12,736 bases of DNA, taken from an uncultured Micrococcales bacterium (lineage in GTDB: Bacteria > Actinomycetota > Actinomycetes > Actinomycetales > Microbacteriaceae). Under the pieces are notes generated by a model. The model did not search any database. It saw only the letters and a program-made list of their open reading frames with translations, and was not told the DNA's origin. The stretch lies in assembly GCA_903820955.1 (NCBI GenBank), contig CAIJJH010000172.1, forward strand, positions 1 to 12,736, written 5' to 3'. A program made the translations under genes and the position numbers. This document shows, in pieces, positions 1-6,699 of the stretch (within the stretch, counting starts at the first letter, position 1; each line of letters opens with the position of its first letter).

Positions 1-493
1 CGCACATAGATTCGGTGTCGATTCGAAACAGTGGAGGGAAACCCTTGAGGCCATTGACTCGGCAATCGCCTTGCTGCGCGGAGATTTTGGTGTCTTGGTG
101 ACCGCCGACCATGGCATCGTCGACGTTGAGGTCTCTGGACAGATTTACCTCGAGGATATCCCTGGATTTAGCGACGCCGTCTCCTTCGCCGTGGGCGACC
201 CGAGGGCGCTCTTTGCTTACGGTGATGCAGTTGGGGCTAGAACAGCGCTGCAACTCGCCGGAACGCAGGTATACGCTGTGACGCCCGAAGAACTAATTGC
301 TCTTGGTTGGATAGCTCCGGAACTTCGCACGATGGGTAAGGCTCCCGACCTGGTCATCATTGCCAAACCGGGTTACGCCTGCTACGACCGCAGGACGGCG
401 AATCCGCGAAGCCTAGCGATGGTGGGGCAGCACGGTGGCATTTCTGACGAAGAAATGCGTGTGCCTCTAATCCGTGCTGGGCTGTTCGTCTGA
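1..493 (+). CDS. Alkaline phosphatase family / nucleotide pyrophosphatase-phosphodiesterase, C-terminal part (5' partial)
   Basis: The reading frame is open from base 2, so the gene begins before the window; 163 residues are visible. These enzymes hydrolyse phosphodiester or phosphomonoester bonds using two metal ions; the substrate here is unknown. Metal-ligand motifs of the superfamily are visible, numbered from the first complete codon: an AHRFG segment at the very start (His2, the second half of a D-x-x-x-H motif whose Asp lies outside the window), TADHG (Asp36, His37), and GQHGG near the C-terminus (His144). The catalytic Thr/Ser nucleophile would lie upstream. The TTG at 71 is internal and is not a start, because AHRFG and the following helix are in the same frame. 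The stop TGA (491-493) lies inside the 3' end of sepH on the other strand (27-base convergent overlap). Family assignment is strong; exact function is not determinable. Confidence 0.88.
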   Translation, partial: AHRFGVDSKQWRETLEAIDSAIALLRGDFGVLVTADHGIVDVEVSGQIYLEDIPGFSDAVSFAVGDPRALFAYGDAVGARTALQLAGTQVYAVTPEELIALGWIAPELRTMGKAPDLVIIAKPGYACYDRRTANPRSLAMVGQHGGISDEEMRVPLIRAGLFV

Positions 494-1363
494 TTTAGCG
501 CCAAAGACTATCTCGTCCCAGGAGGGCATCGGTGCACGACCCTTCTTAGAGACGTCGACCGTTGGCTCTGATTCAGTTTCGAACTCCTCAACCTCGAGAG
601 CTTCGAAGGGTTCGTCGACTTCATCAGGAAACGCGTCCTCGGCCTCTACAGGTTCAGTCTCTACTAGGGCTGCGGCAGCCTCGCGCCTCTGTCTGAAAGC
701 GTCGAGTAGCTCGGTCGGCGCTTCGACTTCAGCCGGCTTGGTCTCGCTAACTGCTGGACTGATTGTCGGGTTAACCAGAGCCTTTAGTTTTGGGATTGGC
801 GCGTCGCCGAAGCCCGATTGACTTGAGAGCCCGATCGCGGTTTCATTCTCGGGGCTAAGACTGACGGCGCGCGGGTCGAATGTCCAGACGGCCTCGCCAG
901 TGCCTCCCATGGTTTCGAACGAAGCGGTAATCTCCCAGGTAAATGGGGTAGTGCGACTAGCCCGCCAGGTGGCGCCAGATGCTCCACCGTTTTGCAAACG
1001 TTCCAGCATTAGCTCGCCGAATTCGCGGTGTCGCACCTCGTTGAAGCGATCCGGTTCAATCTCTACGCGCACACTCAGTGCCGCTGCGACCATGTGCTCG
1101 AGTTCTTCAAGCACTGGATTAGCGAATTTGTATAAGTACTCAGCGGAATCCCCGCTCGCCTTTGCGAGCTCCGAAACAGTGGAGCCGGCGCGCACCGCGT
1201 CCTGGATTTCGCGGGGAGTCATAACGTGCTCCGCTTCGTCTTTGGGGGACGTCTTTACTGCGGCCCGTATTGATGAGTCGACCGCTAGACGAAATTTCTC
1301 GCCCTCTTGAGTCTCGAGGACTAGCGACTCGCCATCGCCGCTGATAAACCTTATGTCTTGCAT
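467..1363 (-). CDS. sepH: Septation protein SepH (DUF3071)
   Basis: SepH is an actinobacterial cell-division protein that binds FtsZ and promotes its assembly at the septum. The product is 298 residues. Residues 1-200 match the DUF3071 domain: an N-terminal strand-rich segment, a helix-turn-helix-like stretch at about 48-86 (beginning MTPREIQDAVRAG), and a TWRAS...TWEITASF...AVWTFDP region at about 132-164. A variable linker rich in Glu, Asp and Pro (about 200-272) follows. The conserved C-terminal motif PMPSWDEIVFG sits at 278-288. This layout, an HTH at one end and a short conserved motif at the other, is the SepH hallmark. The start is ATG (1361-1363) with only a weak upstream AGG. The gene is divergent from the DUF4193 gene and overlaps the phosphodiesterase end. 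No linker rearrangement or truncation is apparent. Confidence 0.92.
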   Translation of the reverse strand: MQDIRFISGDGESLVLETQEGEKFRLAVDSSIRAAVKTSPKDEAEHVMTPREIQDAVRAGSTVSELAKASGDSAEYLYKFANPVLEELEHMVAAALSVRVEIEPDRFNEVRHREFGELMLERLQNGGASGATWRASRTTPFTWEITASFETMGGTGEAVWTFDPRAVSLSPENETAIGLSSQSGFGDAPIPKLKALVNPTISPAVSETKPAEVEAPTELLDAFRQRREAAAALVETEPVEAEDAFPDEVDEPFEALEVEEFETESEPTVDVSKKGRAPMPSWDEIVFGAKSDEQPSTD

Positions 1364-1407
1364 GAGATACCTGCCTTTGTGTAGCAGTTTGCCACCATTA
1401 GGTGCGA

Positions 1408-1436
1408 TTTATCCTTAAGTTGCCTAAATGTGTCTC
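1408..1436 (-). promoter_or_regulatory. Possible sepH promoter
   Basis: On the minus strand GAGACA (1436-1431) and GATAAA (1413-1408) are separated by 17 bases. Each matches four of six positions of the sigma-70-type -35 and -10 consensus. The start of transcription would fall near 1401, giving a leader of about 38 bases before the sepH ATG. This is a pattern match only. A loose inverted repeat TTAGG (1398-1402) / CCTAA (1423-1427) flanks the -10 and could be an operator or chance. Confidence 0.25.
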
Positions 1437-1447
1437 ATTTCGAATCT

Positions 1448-1479
1448 TTGGAATAACTGGTAATCCTCGTTGTTATAGT
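1448..1479 (+). promoter_or_regulatory. Probable promoter of the DUF4193 gene (extended -10)
   Basis: TG-T-TATAGT (1471-1479) is a good extended -10 element. TTGGAA (1448-1453) resembles a -35 box, but its spacing of 20 bases is long, so the extended TG may compensate. Transcription would start near 1486, leaving an untranslated leader of roughly 65 bases before the ATG at 1553. This is the best promoter-like sequence in the 1364-1552 divergent gap. Confidence 0.42.
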
Positions 1480-1552
1480 GTGGCGCGGTTGCCTTTTGCA
1501 AGAAGTTGTTAGAGACTACTCGCGCTTTACAAATGCGACTGAAAGAACGGGC

Positions 1553-1840
1553 ATGGCAACGGATTACGACGCACCTCGAAAGAACGACGACGACCACGAG
1601 TCGATCGAAGCTATCAAAGAGGGATCTACCGATGGCGGCGGCCACGGCGAAACAGACGTTCGCGCCCTCGAAGAGGCTTTCGGCTTTGCCTCGGAAGCGA
1701 TTCCAGATGACCTCGACGGCGTTGCCGTTGTACCTGTTCAGCAGGACGAGTTCACCTGCAGCGAGTGCTTCATCGTCAAGCACCATTCGCTGCTGAGCCG
1801 CAAGAAGAAAACCGGCCCAGTTTGCATCGAGTGCGACTAG
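1553..1840 (+). CDS. DUF4193 family zinc-ribbon protein
   Basis: A small acidic protein of 95 residues, function unknown. It opens with MATDYDAPRK, the conserved N-terminus of the actinobacterial DUF4193 family, which fixes the start at ATG 1553; the frame is open back to GTG 1478 but those residues do not belong to the family. The body is Asp/Glu-rich and probably flexible. The C-terminus carries paired CxxC knuckles (Cys69/Cys72 and Cys91/Cys94), expected to bind one zinc ion. The length matches the usual 95-100 residues. It lies beside DUF3093 and dut, as in many actinobacteria. Its stop TAG shares the palindrome CTAG (1837-1840) with the stop of the convergent DUF3093 gene. Confidence 0.93.
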   Translation: MATDYDAPRKNDDDHESIEAIKEGSTDGGGHGETDVRALEEAFGFASEAIPDDLDGVAVVPVQQDEFTCSECFIVKHHSLLSRKKKTGPVCIECD

Positions 1841-2274
1841 TTTTCTAGAAAATACTTAAGTTCTTCGGGTCGGCGCGTCGAGAATAGCCAGTAAGGCGTT
1901 GGGTCGGCCGGGTCGGCAATCTCAATCTTCAGAGCACTATGAACCGACGCCTGAAAACTGGTAAAAGCTCTCGAATCCAGCTTGTGGCCGCGCTCGGCAA
2001 AAATGTCTTCGGTCAAGACTTCGTGTATCGAAGCTAAGAATTTGCGCTCGATTGTGGCTCTGCCCACCCGAAACTCTCCCTTTGTTGCGACGATAACGGG
2101 TGCCAGCGAGTAAAGGCAAACCGTCAGGATCAAAGTGGCGGCAATCGCTAGCCACAAGCCAAGTACCGCGTTGAGCGGTAGCGCAATCGCGTATACAAAC
2201 AGTCCAAGTAGTGGTGCGAGTCCAAAGGTTAGCCCGCTGGGTAAAACCCGTTCGCGGTAAAGGTCTGTAGGCAT
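1837..2274 (-). CDS. DUF3093 family membrane protein
   Basis: A 145-residue protein of unknown function. After a short YRERV motif (6-10) come two hydrophobic segments at about 12-32 and 36-61, likely a membrane hairpin. A soluble C-terminal part follows with the conserved family signature EFRVGRATI (67-75), a Leu-Asp-x-Arg-Ala-Phe stretch (99-104) and DPADPTPYWLFSTRRPEEL (121-139). This tail signature makes the DUF3093 call firm. The ATG (2274-2272) overlaps the first possible ATG of dut inside one CATG. No Shine-Dalgarno sequence is visible upstream; instead TAATCT (2286-2281) lies exactly six bases before the ATG, an arrangement typical of leaderless mRNAs. Confidence 0.9.
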   Translation of the reverse strand: MPTDLYRERVLPSGLTFGLAPLLGLFVYAIALPLNAVLGLWLAIAATLILTVCLYSLAPVIVATKGEFRVGRATIERKFLASIHEVLTEDIFAERGHKLDSRAFTSFQASVHSALKIEIADPADPTPYWLFSTRRPEELKYFLEN

Positions 2275-2731
2275 GAACTTAGATTACGCTCTAAGGATGG
2301 AACAAACCGAAGTGCTCATCGTATGCACCGACGAAATGCTGCCACACTACGCCCAAGCGGGCGATGCTGGGGCTGATTTGCGTTCTTCAGTGGCGGTAAC
2401 CATTCAGGCGGGTAAGCGCCTCACAGTGCCAACCGGTGTGTCCCTCGCCATGCAAGACGGCCTGGTGGGACTAGTTCACCCGCGGTCCGGTTTAGCCGCG
2501 AAGCACGGAATCACCGTCCTAAACGCACCCGGCACTGTCGACGCCGGGTATCGCGGCGAAATAGCGGTCACACTACTTAATACTTCGGAATCTGATTTCG
2601 AAATCAGCATCGGCGACCGTATTGCCCAAATCTTGTTCCAACCCGTTCTACGTGCCGAATTCGTTCGTGTCGAAGTGCTACCGGGTTCGTTTCGCGGCCA
2701 AGCTGGCTTTGGTTCGACGGGTATCGCGTGA
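2273..2731 (+). CDS. dut: dUTP diphosphatase (dUTPase)
   Basis: Dut hydrolyses dUTP to dUMP and pyrophosphate, keeping uracil out of DNA and supplying dUMP for thymidylate synthesis. All five motifs of trimeric dUTPases are present (numbering from ATG 2273): I AGDAGADLRS (29-38), II PRSGLAAKHGI (70-80), III GTVDAGYRGEIAV (87-99) with the catalytic Asp90 and the uracil-stacking Tyr93, IV GDRIAQILFQ (114-123), and V RGQAGFGSTG (141-150). The segment before motif V is short and lacks the extra loop known from the mycobacterial enzyme. Two starts are possible. ATG 2273 has AAAGG nine bases upstream (2259-2263). ATG 2297, giving MEQTEVLIV, fits the family N-terminus better and leaves 22 bases to the DUF3093 start. 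The enzyme should be active in either case. It overlaps the next gene by GTGA. Confidence 0.96.
   Translation: MNLDYALRMEQTEVLIVCTDEMLPHYAQAGDAGADLRSSVAVTIQAGKRLTVPTGVSLAMQDGLVGLVHPRSGLAAKHGITVLNAPGTVDAGYRGEIAVTLLNTSESDFEISIGDRIAQILFQPVLRAEFVRVEVLPGSFRGQAGFGSTGIA
2275..2290. promoter_or_regulatory. Overlapping divergent -10 elements between DUF3093 and dut
   Basis: Two TANNNT hexamers face opposite ways here. On the minus strand TAATCT (2286-2281) is six bases from the DUF3093 ATG. On the plus strand TACGCT (2285-2290) is six bases from the second possible dut ATG (2297). In both cases transcription starting at the usual distance would begin at the A of the ATG, i.e. leaderless messages. No convincing -35 boxes are seen, so this remains a proposal from spacing. 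Confidence 0.3.
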
Positions 2732-3303
2732 TCGAAAAGCTCGCCCCGTCTGATCGCGCGCAGAACGGTCCTTTTGACTCGAGCGAGCTTAATCTTGCGC
2801 CAGGCTTCATTGACTTCGGCGCACTCCGATTGGTTCCGAAACCGGGTGTTGGTATCAAAATCGAGGTCGAGGAAGCTACCGGAAAGGTAGTGGCAATCAC
2901 GATAGATGTTGCTGATTCAACCTTGCAGGTTTCGGTGTTTTCAGCATCGAAGTTGGCCGGCCTGTGGTCCGAAGTTCTGAGTCAACTCGAGACTTCGATT
3001 ACCGCCGATGGTGGTTCAGTCTTGCCTTACACCGGGCAACTCGGCAGGGGTATCGACACCAGAGTGTCTCAACAGGACGGTTCTAGCCGCAGGATTCGGT
3101 TCATTGGCGTGGACGGCCCGCGGTGGTTCCTCAGGGGGTCGATTACGGGTGCAGCTCTTGAGGACTTGGTGGCGAATGAGCAGATCGAAACCGTATTTCG
3201 CTCCATCGTCGTGCACAGAGGTGACCAAGCAATGCCACCGCGTGAGCCGCTTGAGTTATTAGTCCCAGCCGGTGTCATAGCGCCGCCGAGACCCCTCTCG
3301 TGA
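2728..3303 (+). CDS. DUF3710 domain-containing protein
   Basis: A soluble protein of 191 residues, function unknown, found next to dut across the actinobacteria. Family landmarks are GPFDSSE near the N-terminus (14-20), a long middle region predicted to be beta-rich (about 29-72), RFIGVDGPRWFLRG (124-137), which is the strongest signature, and VVHRGDQAMPPREPLEL (161-177). The GTG start (2728-2730) overlaps the dut stop as GTGA, and its own stop overlaps the next gene in the same way, so translation of the three genes is probably coupled. No catalytic motif, signal peptide or membrane segment is visible. Confidence 0.92.
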   Translation: MIEKLAPSDRAQNGPFDSSELNLAPGFIDFGALRLVPKPGVGIKIEVEEATGKVVAITIDVADSTLQVSVFSASKLAGLWSEVLSQLETSITADGGSVLPYTGQLGRGIDTRVSQQDGSSRRIRFIGVDGPRWFLRGSITGAALEDLVANEQIETVFRSIVVHRGDQAMPPREPLELLVPAGVIAPPRPLS

Positions 3304-3974
3304 TGGCTGATGAGAAAGCCGGCGCTAACAAGCTGGGCATCAAGAGACATGAGGACGGTTCGCTCCTACTCGATGGCAAGTCTTTGCTCGCAAGCCTCGG
3401 GGGAGTTTGGGGTATTGCCGAGGCATCGATCCCTGGAGTCGTTTACGCGACTTCATACATCTTCAGTCAAAATGTTTTGCTCTCAGTCGTCCTAGCCACA
3501 GTTGTTTCACTGGTTTTCATCGTCGGTCAGATTCTTCGGAAGCGTCCTCTCGCGCAGGCAATCAGCGGGCTTTTTGGCATTGGATTAGCGGCCTACCTAA
3601 CACTGCGAAACGGCGTGGATGCTGCGCATGCGCGCGATTATTACCTTCAGGGGTTTTTGACTAACATCATCTACTTCTCGGTCCTAGGGTTATCGATACT
3701 TATTCGTTGGCCCATCGTTGGCGTCTTGATTGGCATGCTCAGTTCCGGCGGCTCATGGCGCAAGGATGTGCATCTCAGGCGCAAATACTCCCTGATAACG
3801 CTGATCTGGGTTGCCCTGTTCGGCTTCCGCCTCTTGGTAGAAGTGCCGCTTTACCTTGCAAATCAGGTCGTTGCTCTAGGTGTAACCAAACTCGTGATGG
3901 GGATTCCGCTCTACGCACTGTGTGCTTGGTTCACTTGGCTGGCGGTTCGCCGGTCAATACGCGAAGCCAAGTAG
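3300..3974 (+). CDS. DUF3159 family integral membrane protein
   Basis: A 224-residue multi-pass membrane protein of unknown function. After a charged N-terminus (1-25) the GGVWGIAEASIPGVVY segment (34-49) marks the DUF3159 family. Hydrophobic stretches occur at about 34-54, 58-78, 86-102, 116-135, 137-148, 164-188 and 196-216, consistent with about six membrane passes; the 137-148 segment is short and may be part of a re-entrant or joined helix. The C-terminus ends in a basic stretch. Translation can begin at GTG 3300, overlapping the DUF3710 stop as GTGA, or at ATG 3303, which shares the final A of that stop. Some family members are annotated as transporters on weak grounds; nothing here identifies a substrate. 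Confidence 0.9.
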   Translation: MMADEKAGANKLGIKRHEDGSLLLDGKSLLASLGGVWGIAEASIPGVVYATSYIFSQNVLLSVVLATVVSLVFIVGQILRKRPLAQAISGLFGIGLAAYLTLRNGVDAAHARDYYLQGFLTNIIYFSVLGLSILIRWPIVGVLIGMLSSGGSWRKDVHLRRKYSLITLIWVALFGFRLLVEVPLYLANQVVALGVTKLVMGIPLYALCAWFTWLAVRRSIREAK

Positions 3975-3983
3975 TGGTATTTT
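3954..3983 (+). promoter_or_regulatory. Possible acnA promoter
   Basis: An extended -10-like sequence TG-G-TATTTT (3975-3983) follows TCAATA (3954-3959) at 18 bases. It would start transcription near 3990, just upstream of the acnA ribosome binding site. The -35 box is poor, so acnA may instead, or also, be read from the dut promoter. Confidence 0.25.
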
Positions 3984-4004
3984 CGACTTAGGAATCAAGA
4001 AATA

Positions 4005-4009
4005 AGGAG
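4005..4009 (+). promoter_or_regulatory. acnA ribosome binding site that decides the start codon
   Basis: AGGAG (4005-4009) is the strongest Shine-Dalgarno match in this junction. It overlaps the in-frame GTG at 4009, which therefore cannot be its start. It sits eight bases before the in-frame TTG at 4018, an ideal distance. Confidence 0.75.
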
Positions 4010-4017
4010 TGGGCTGG

Positions 4018-6696
4018 TTGTCACTAGTTAACAGCTACGGAGCAAGTGAAATATTGAGTGTCGGCGGTAAAAGCTACCGAATATTCAAGCTCGCCTCAGC
4101 AGACGCTCCAAGGTTGCCCTATAGCCTCAAAATCTTGCTCGAAAACCTCCTCAGAACCGAGGACGGAGCCAACATCACGGCCGAGCACATCCGCGCCCTG
4201 GCGAACTGGGATCCATCGGCCGAGCCCGACACAGAGATCCAATTCACACCCGCTCGCGTTGTCATGCAGGATTTCACTGGAGTGCCTTGCATCGTTGACC
4301 TCGCCACCATGCGCGAAGCAGTCGCAGCCCTTGGCGGAGACCCAAAGAGAATCAACCCGTTGGCTCCAGCCGAAATGGTGATCGATCACTCCGTCGTGAT
4401 TGACGTCGCTGGTAGTCCAGACGCATTTGAGCGCAACGTCGAACTCGAATACGAGCGCAATGGCGAGCGTTACCAATTCTTGCGCTGGGGTCAAACGGCT
4501 TTTGATGACTTCAAGGTTGTACCGCCCGGCACTGGAATCGTGCACCAGGTCAACATCGAATACCTCGCCCGAACGGTGATGACCAGAATCGTAAACGGCG
4601 AGCTCCAGGCCTACCCAGACTCCTGTGTCGGCACAGACTCACACACCACGATGGTTAACGGTCTAGGAATCCTAGGCTGGGGCGTCGGAGGTATCGAAGC
4701 CGAGGCTGCAATGCTCGGTCAGCCGGTTTCGATGCTGATTCCAAAAGTCGTCGGCTTCAAACTGACCGGAGCTATTCCCGTTGGAGCAACTGCGACCGAC
4801 GTTGTTCTCACCATCACAGAGCAACTTCGCAAGCATGGCGTCGTCGGCAAGTTCGTCGAGTTCTACGGCGAGGGAGTCTCTTCGGTTCCACTTGCGAACA
4901 GGGCCACAATCGGCAACATGAGCCCGGAATTCGGCTCGACCGTAGCAATCTTCCCGGTCGACGAAGTCACCTTGGATTACCTGCGATTCACCGGTCGGCC
5001 AGCAGAAGAGATCGCGCTCGTCGAGGCTTACACAAAGGCGCAGGGACTTTGGCACGATCCTGCCATTGAACCGATTTTCAGCGAGTACCTCGAGTTGGAC
5101 CTCTCAACGGTCGTTCCATCTATTGCTGGCCCGAAACGCCCACAGGACCGCATCGAATTGTCGGTTGCCAAAGAGCATTTCGCCAATGACATCAAAACCT
5201 ATTCGGACGCTGCTTCCAAACCCGCGGACGTCGCTGGCGAGTCGTACCAGATAGACAACGGCTATGTGACAATCGCTTCGATCACGTCCTGCACCAACAC
5301 CTCTAACCCCTCGGTAATGCTGGCCGCCGGACTACTTGCACGCAACGCGGTAGCCAAGGGTCTGAAATCGCAGCCTTGGGTCAAGACCTCTTTAGCACCG
5401 GGTTCAAAGGTGGTCACGGAGTATTACAAAGCGGCCGGACTAACCGACGACCTCGACGCACTCGGATTCAACCTCGTTGGTTACGGCTGCACGACCTGCA
5501 TCGGTAACTCAGGACCACTCGACGAATCGATCAGCGCAACGATCAACGAGCACGACCTAGCCGTTACCGCCGTGCTCTCAGGAAACCGCAACTTCGAAGG
5601 TCGAATCAATCCCGACGTCAAGATGAACTACCTAGCGTCACCTCCACTGGTCATCGCTTACGCCCTGGCTGGAACCATGAACTTCGACTTCGAGACTCAG
5701 CCCCTCGGGCAGGATCAAAGTGGCTCGGACGTGTTCCTCGCGGACATCTGGCCAACCCCTGCGGAGGTTCAGAGCACCATTGATTCTTCGATCAACTCGG
5801 CGATGTTCACCACGCAGTACGCGGGTGTATTCGAGGGAGATGAGCGCTGGCGTTCGCTGCCGACTCCGGTGGGCGCTACCTTCAACTGGGACGAAAACTC
5901 AACCTATGTGCGTAAACCTCCATACTTCGATGGCATGAAGCTTGAACCAACGGCGGTTTCTAGCATCGCCGGCGCTCGCGCACTGGCCGTCCTAGGTGAT
6001 TCTGTTACGACGGACCACATCAGCCCAGCGGGTTCGATCAAGGCAGATTCGCCCGCGGGTAAATATCTCACCGACCACGGCGTTTCGCGGTCGGACTTCA
6101 ACAGCTATGGCTCGAGACGAGGCAACCACGAAGTTATGATTCGCGGCACCTTCGCCAACATTCGCCTGAAGAACCTTTTGCTAGATGGTGTCGAAGGCGG
6201 CTACACCCGAGACTTCACGCAAGCCGAAGCACCGCAGTCCTTCATTTACGACGCTTCTAGCAACTACCAGGCAAGCGGCATTCCGCTTGTGATCCTCGCC
6301 GGCAAGGAATACGGTTCCGGTTCTTCGCGTGACTGGGCGGCCAAAGGCACTAGCCTCCTCGGCGTTCGGGCGGTTATCACCGAGTCCTTCGAGCGTATTC
6401 ACCGCAGCAACCTGATCGGAATGGGCGTCTTGCCACTCCAGTTCCCAGCTGGCCAAACCGCTAGTTCCCTCGGACTCGATGGCACCGAAATCTTTGACAT
6501 CGACGGAGTCGAACAGCTCAACGAAGGGGTCACTCCGAAGACCCTGCATGTGACCGCGCGTCCTTCTGATCACTCAAAGCCGGGTAAGACAGCGATCGAG
6601 TTTGACGCCGTTCTGCGAATCGATACCCCCGGTGAAGCCGATTACTACCGCAACGGCGGAATCCTCCAATACGTTCTGAGAAGCCTGGTCGCATAG
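4018..6696 (+). CDS. acnA: Aconitate hydratase A
   Basis: Aconitase interconverts citrate and isocitrate through cis-aconitate in the TCA cycle, in the cytoplasm, using a [4Fe-4S] cluster. The product is 892 residues, close to the 891 of E. coli AcnA. Cluster cysteines are visible in [11 protein letters not shown] (Cys425) and [14 protein letters not shown] (Cys491, Cys494). The C-terminal swivel domain carries [18 protein letters not shown] (Ser699-Arg701 region) and [16 protein letters not shown] (762-777), both active-site segments. The TTG at 4018 is chosen over the GTG at 4009 because AGGAG lies eight bases before it and because the resulting MSLVNSYGA matches the usual N-terminus of actinobacterial aconitases. 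The gene follows DUF3159 by 43 bases and dxs begins 3 bases after its stop. It is intact with no missing ligand residue. Confidence 0.97.
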   Translation: MSLVNSYGASEILSVGGKSYRIFKLASADAPRLPYSLKILLENLLRTEDGANITAEHIRALANWDPSAEPDTEIQFTPARVVMQDFTGVPCIVDLATMREAVAALGGDPKRINPLAPAEMVIDHSVVIDVAGSPDAFERNVELEYERNGERYQFLRWGQTAFDDFKVVPPGTGIVHQVNIEYLARTVMTRIVNGELQAYPDSCVGTDSHTTMVNGLGILGWGVGGIEAEAAMLGQPVSMLIPKVVGFKLTGAIPVGATATDVVLTITEQLRKHGVVGKFVEFYGEGVSSVPLANRATIGNMSPEFGSTVAIFPVDEVTLDYLRFTGRPAEEIALVEAYTKAQGLWHDPAIEPIFSEYLELDLSTVVPSIAGPKRPQDRIELSVAKEHFANDIKTYSDAASKPADVAGESYQIDNGYVTIASITSCTNTSNPSVMLAAGLLARNAVAKGLKSQPWVKTSLAPGSKVVTEYYKAAGLTDDLDALGFNLVGYGCTTCIGNSGPLDESISATINEHDLAVTAVLSGNRNFEGRINPDVKMNYLASPPLVIAYALAGTMNFDFETQPLGQDQSGSDVFLADIWPTPAEVQSTIDSSINSAMFTTQYAGVFEGDERWRSLPTPVGATFNWDENSTYVRKPPYFDGMKLEPTAVSSIAGARALAVLGDSVTTDHISPAGSIKADSPAGKYLTDHGVSRSDFNSYGSRRGNHEVMIRGTFANIRLKNLLLDGVEGGYTRDFTQAEAPQSFIYDASSNYQASGIPLVILAGKEYGSGSSRDWAAKGTSLLGVRAVITESFERIHRSNLIGMGVLPLQFPAGQTASSLGLDGTEIFDIDGVEQLNEGVTPKTLHVTARPSDHSKPGKTAIEFDAVLRIDTPGEADYYRNGGILQYVLRSLVA

Positions 6697-6699
6697 CTC

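Noticed and set aside
474..1310. Long open frames on the plus strand opposite sepH (474-821 and 900-1310).
   Set aside because: They are low-complexity, Ser-rich translations antisense to a clear SepH gene, with no family resemblance or ribosome binding site.
1398..1427. TTAGG...CCTAA inverted repeat in the sepH/DUF4193 gap as a regulator binding site.
   Set aside because: Only five bases per arm with a 20-base gap; expected by chance at this size, so not listed as its own feature.
1478..1552. N-terminal extension of the DUF4193 gene to GTG 1478.
   Set aside because: This would place the start inside the -10 element; the family N-terminus begins exactly at ATG 1553.
1841..1852. Perfect 12-base palindrome TTTTCTAGAAAA just after the DUF4193/DUF3093 junction, considered as a terminator or operator.
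   Set aside because: It is AT-rich, could form at most a four-pair stem of A-T pairs, and lies within the DUF3093 coding end where the codons explain it. Too weak for a terminator.
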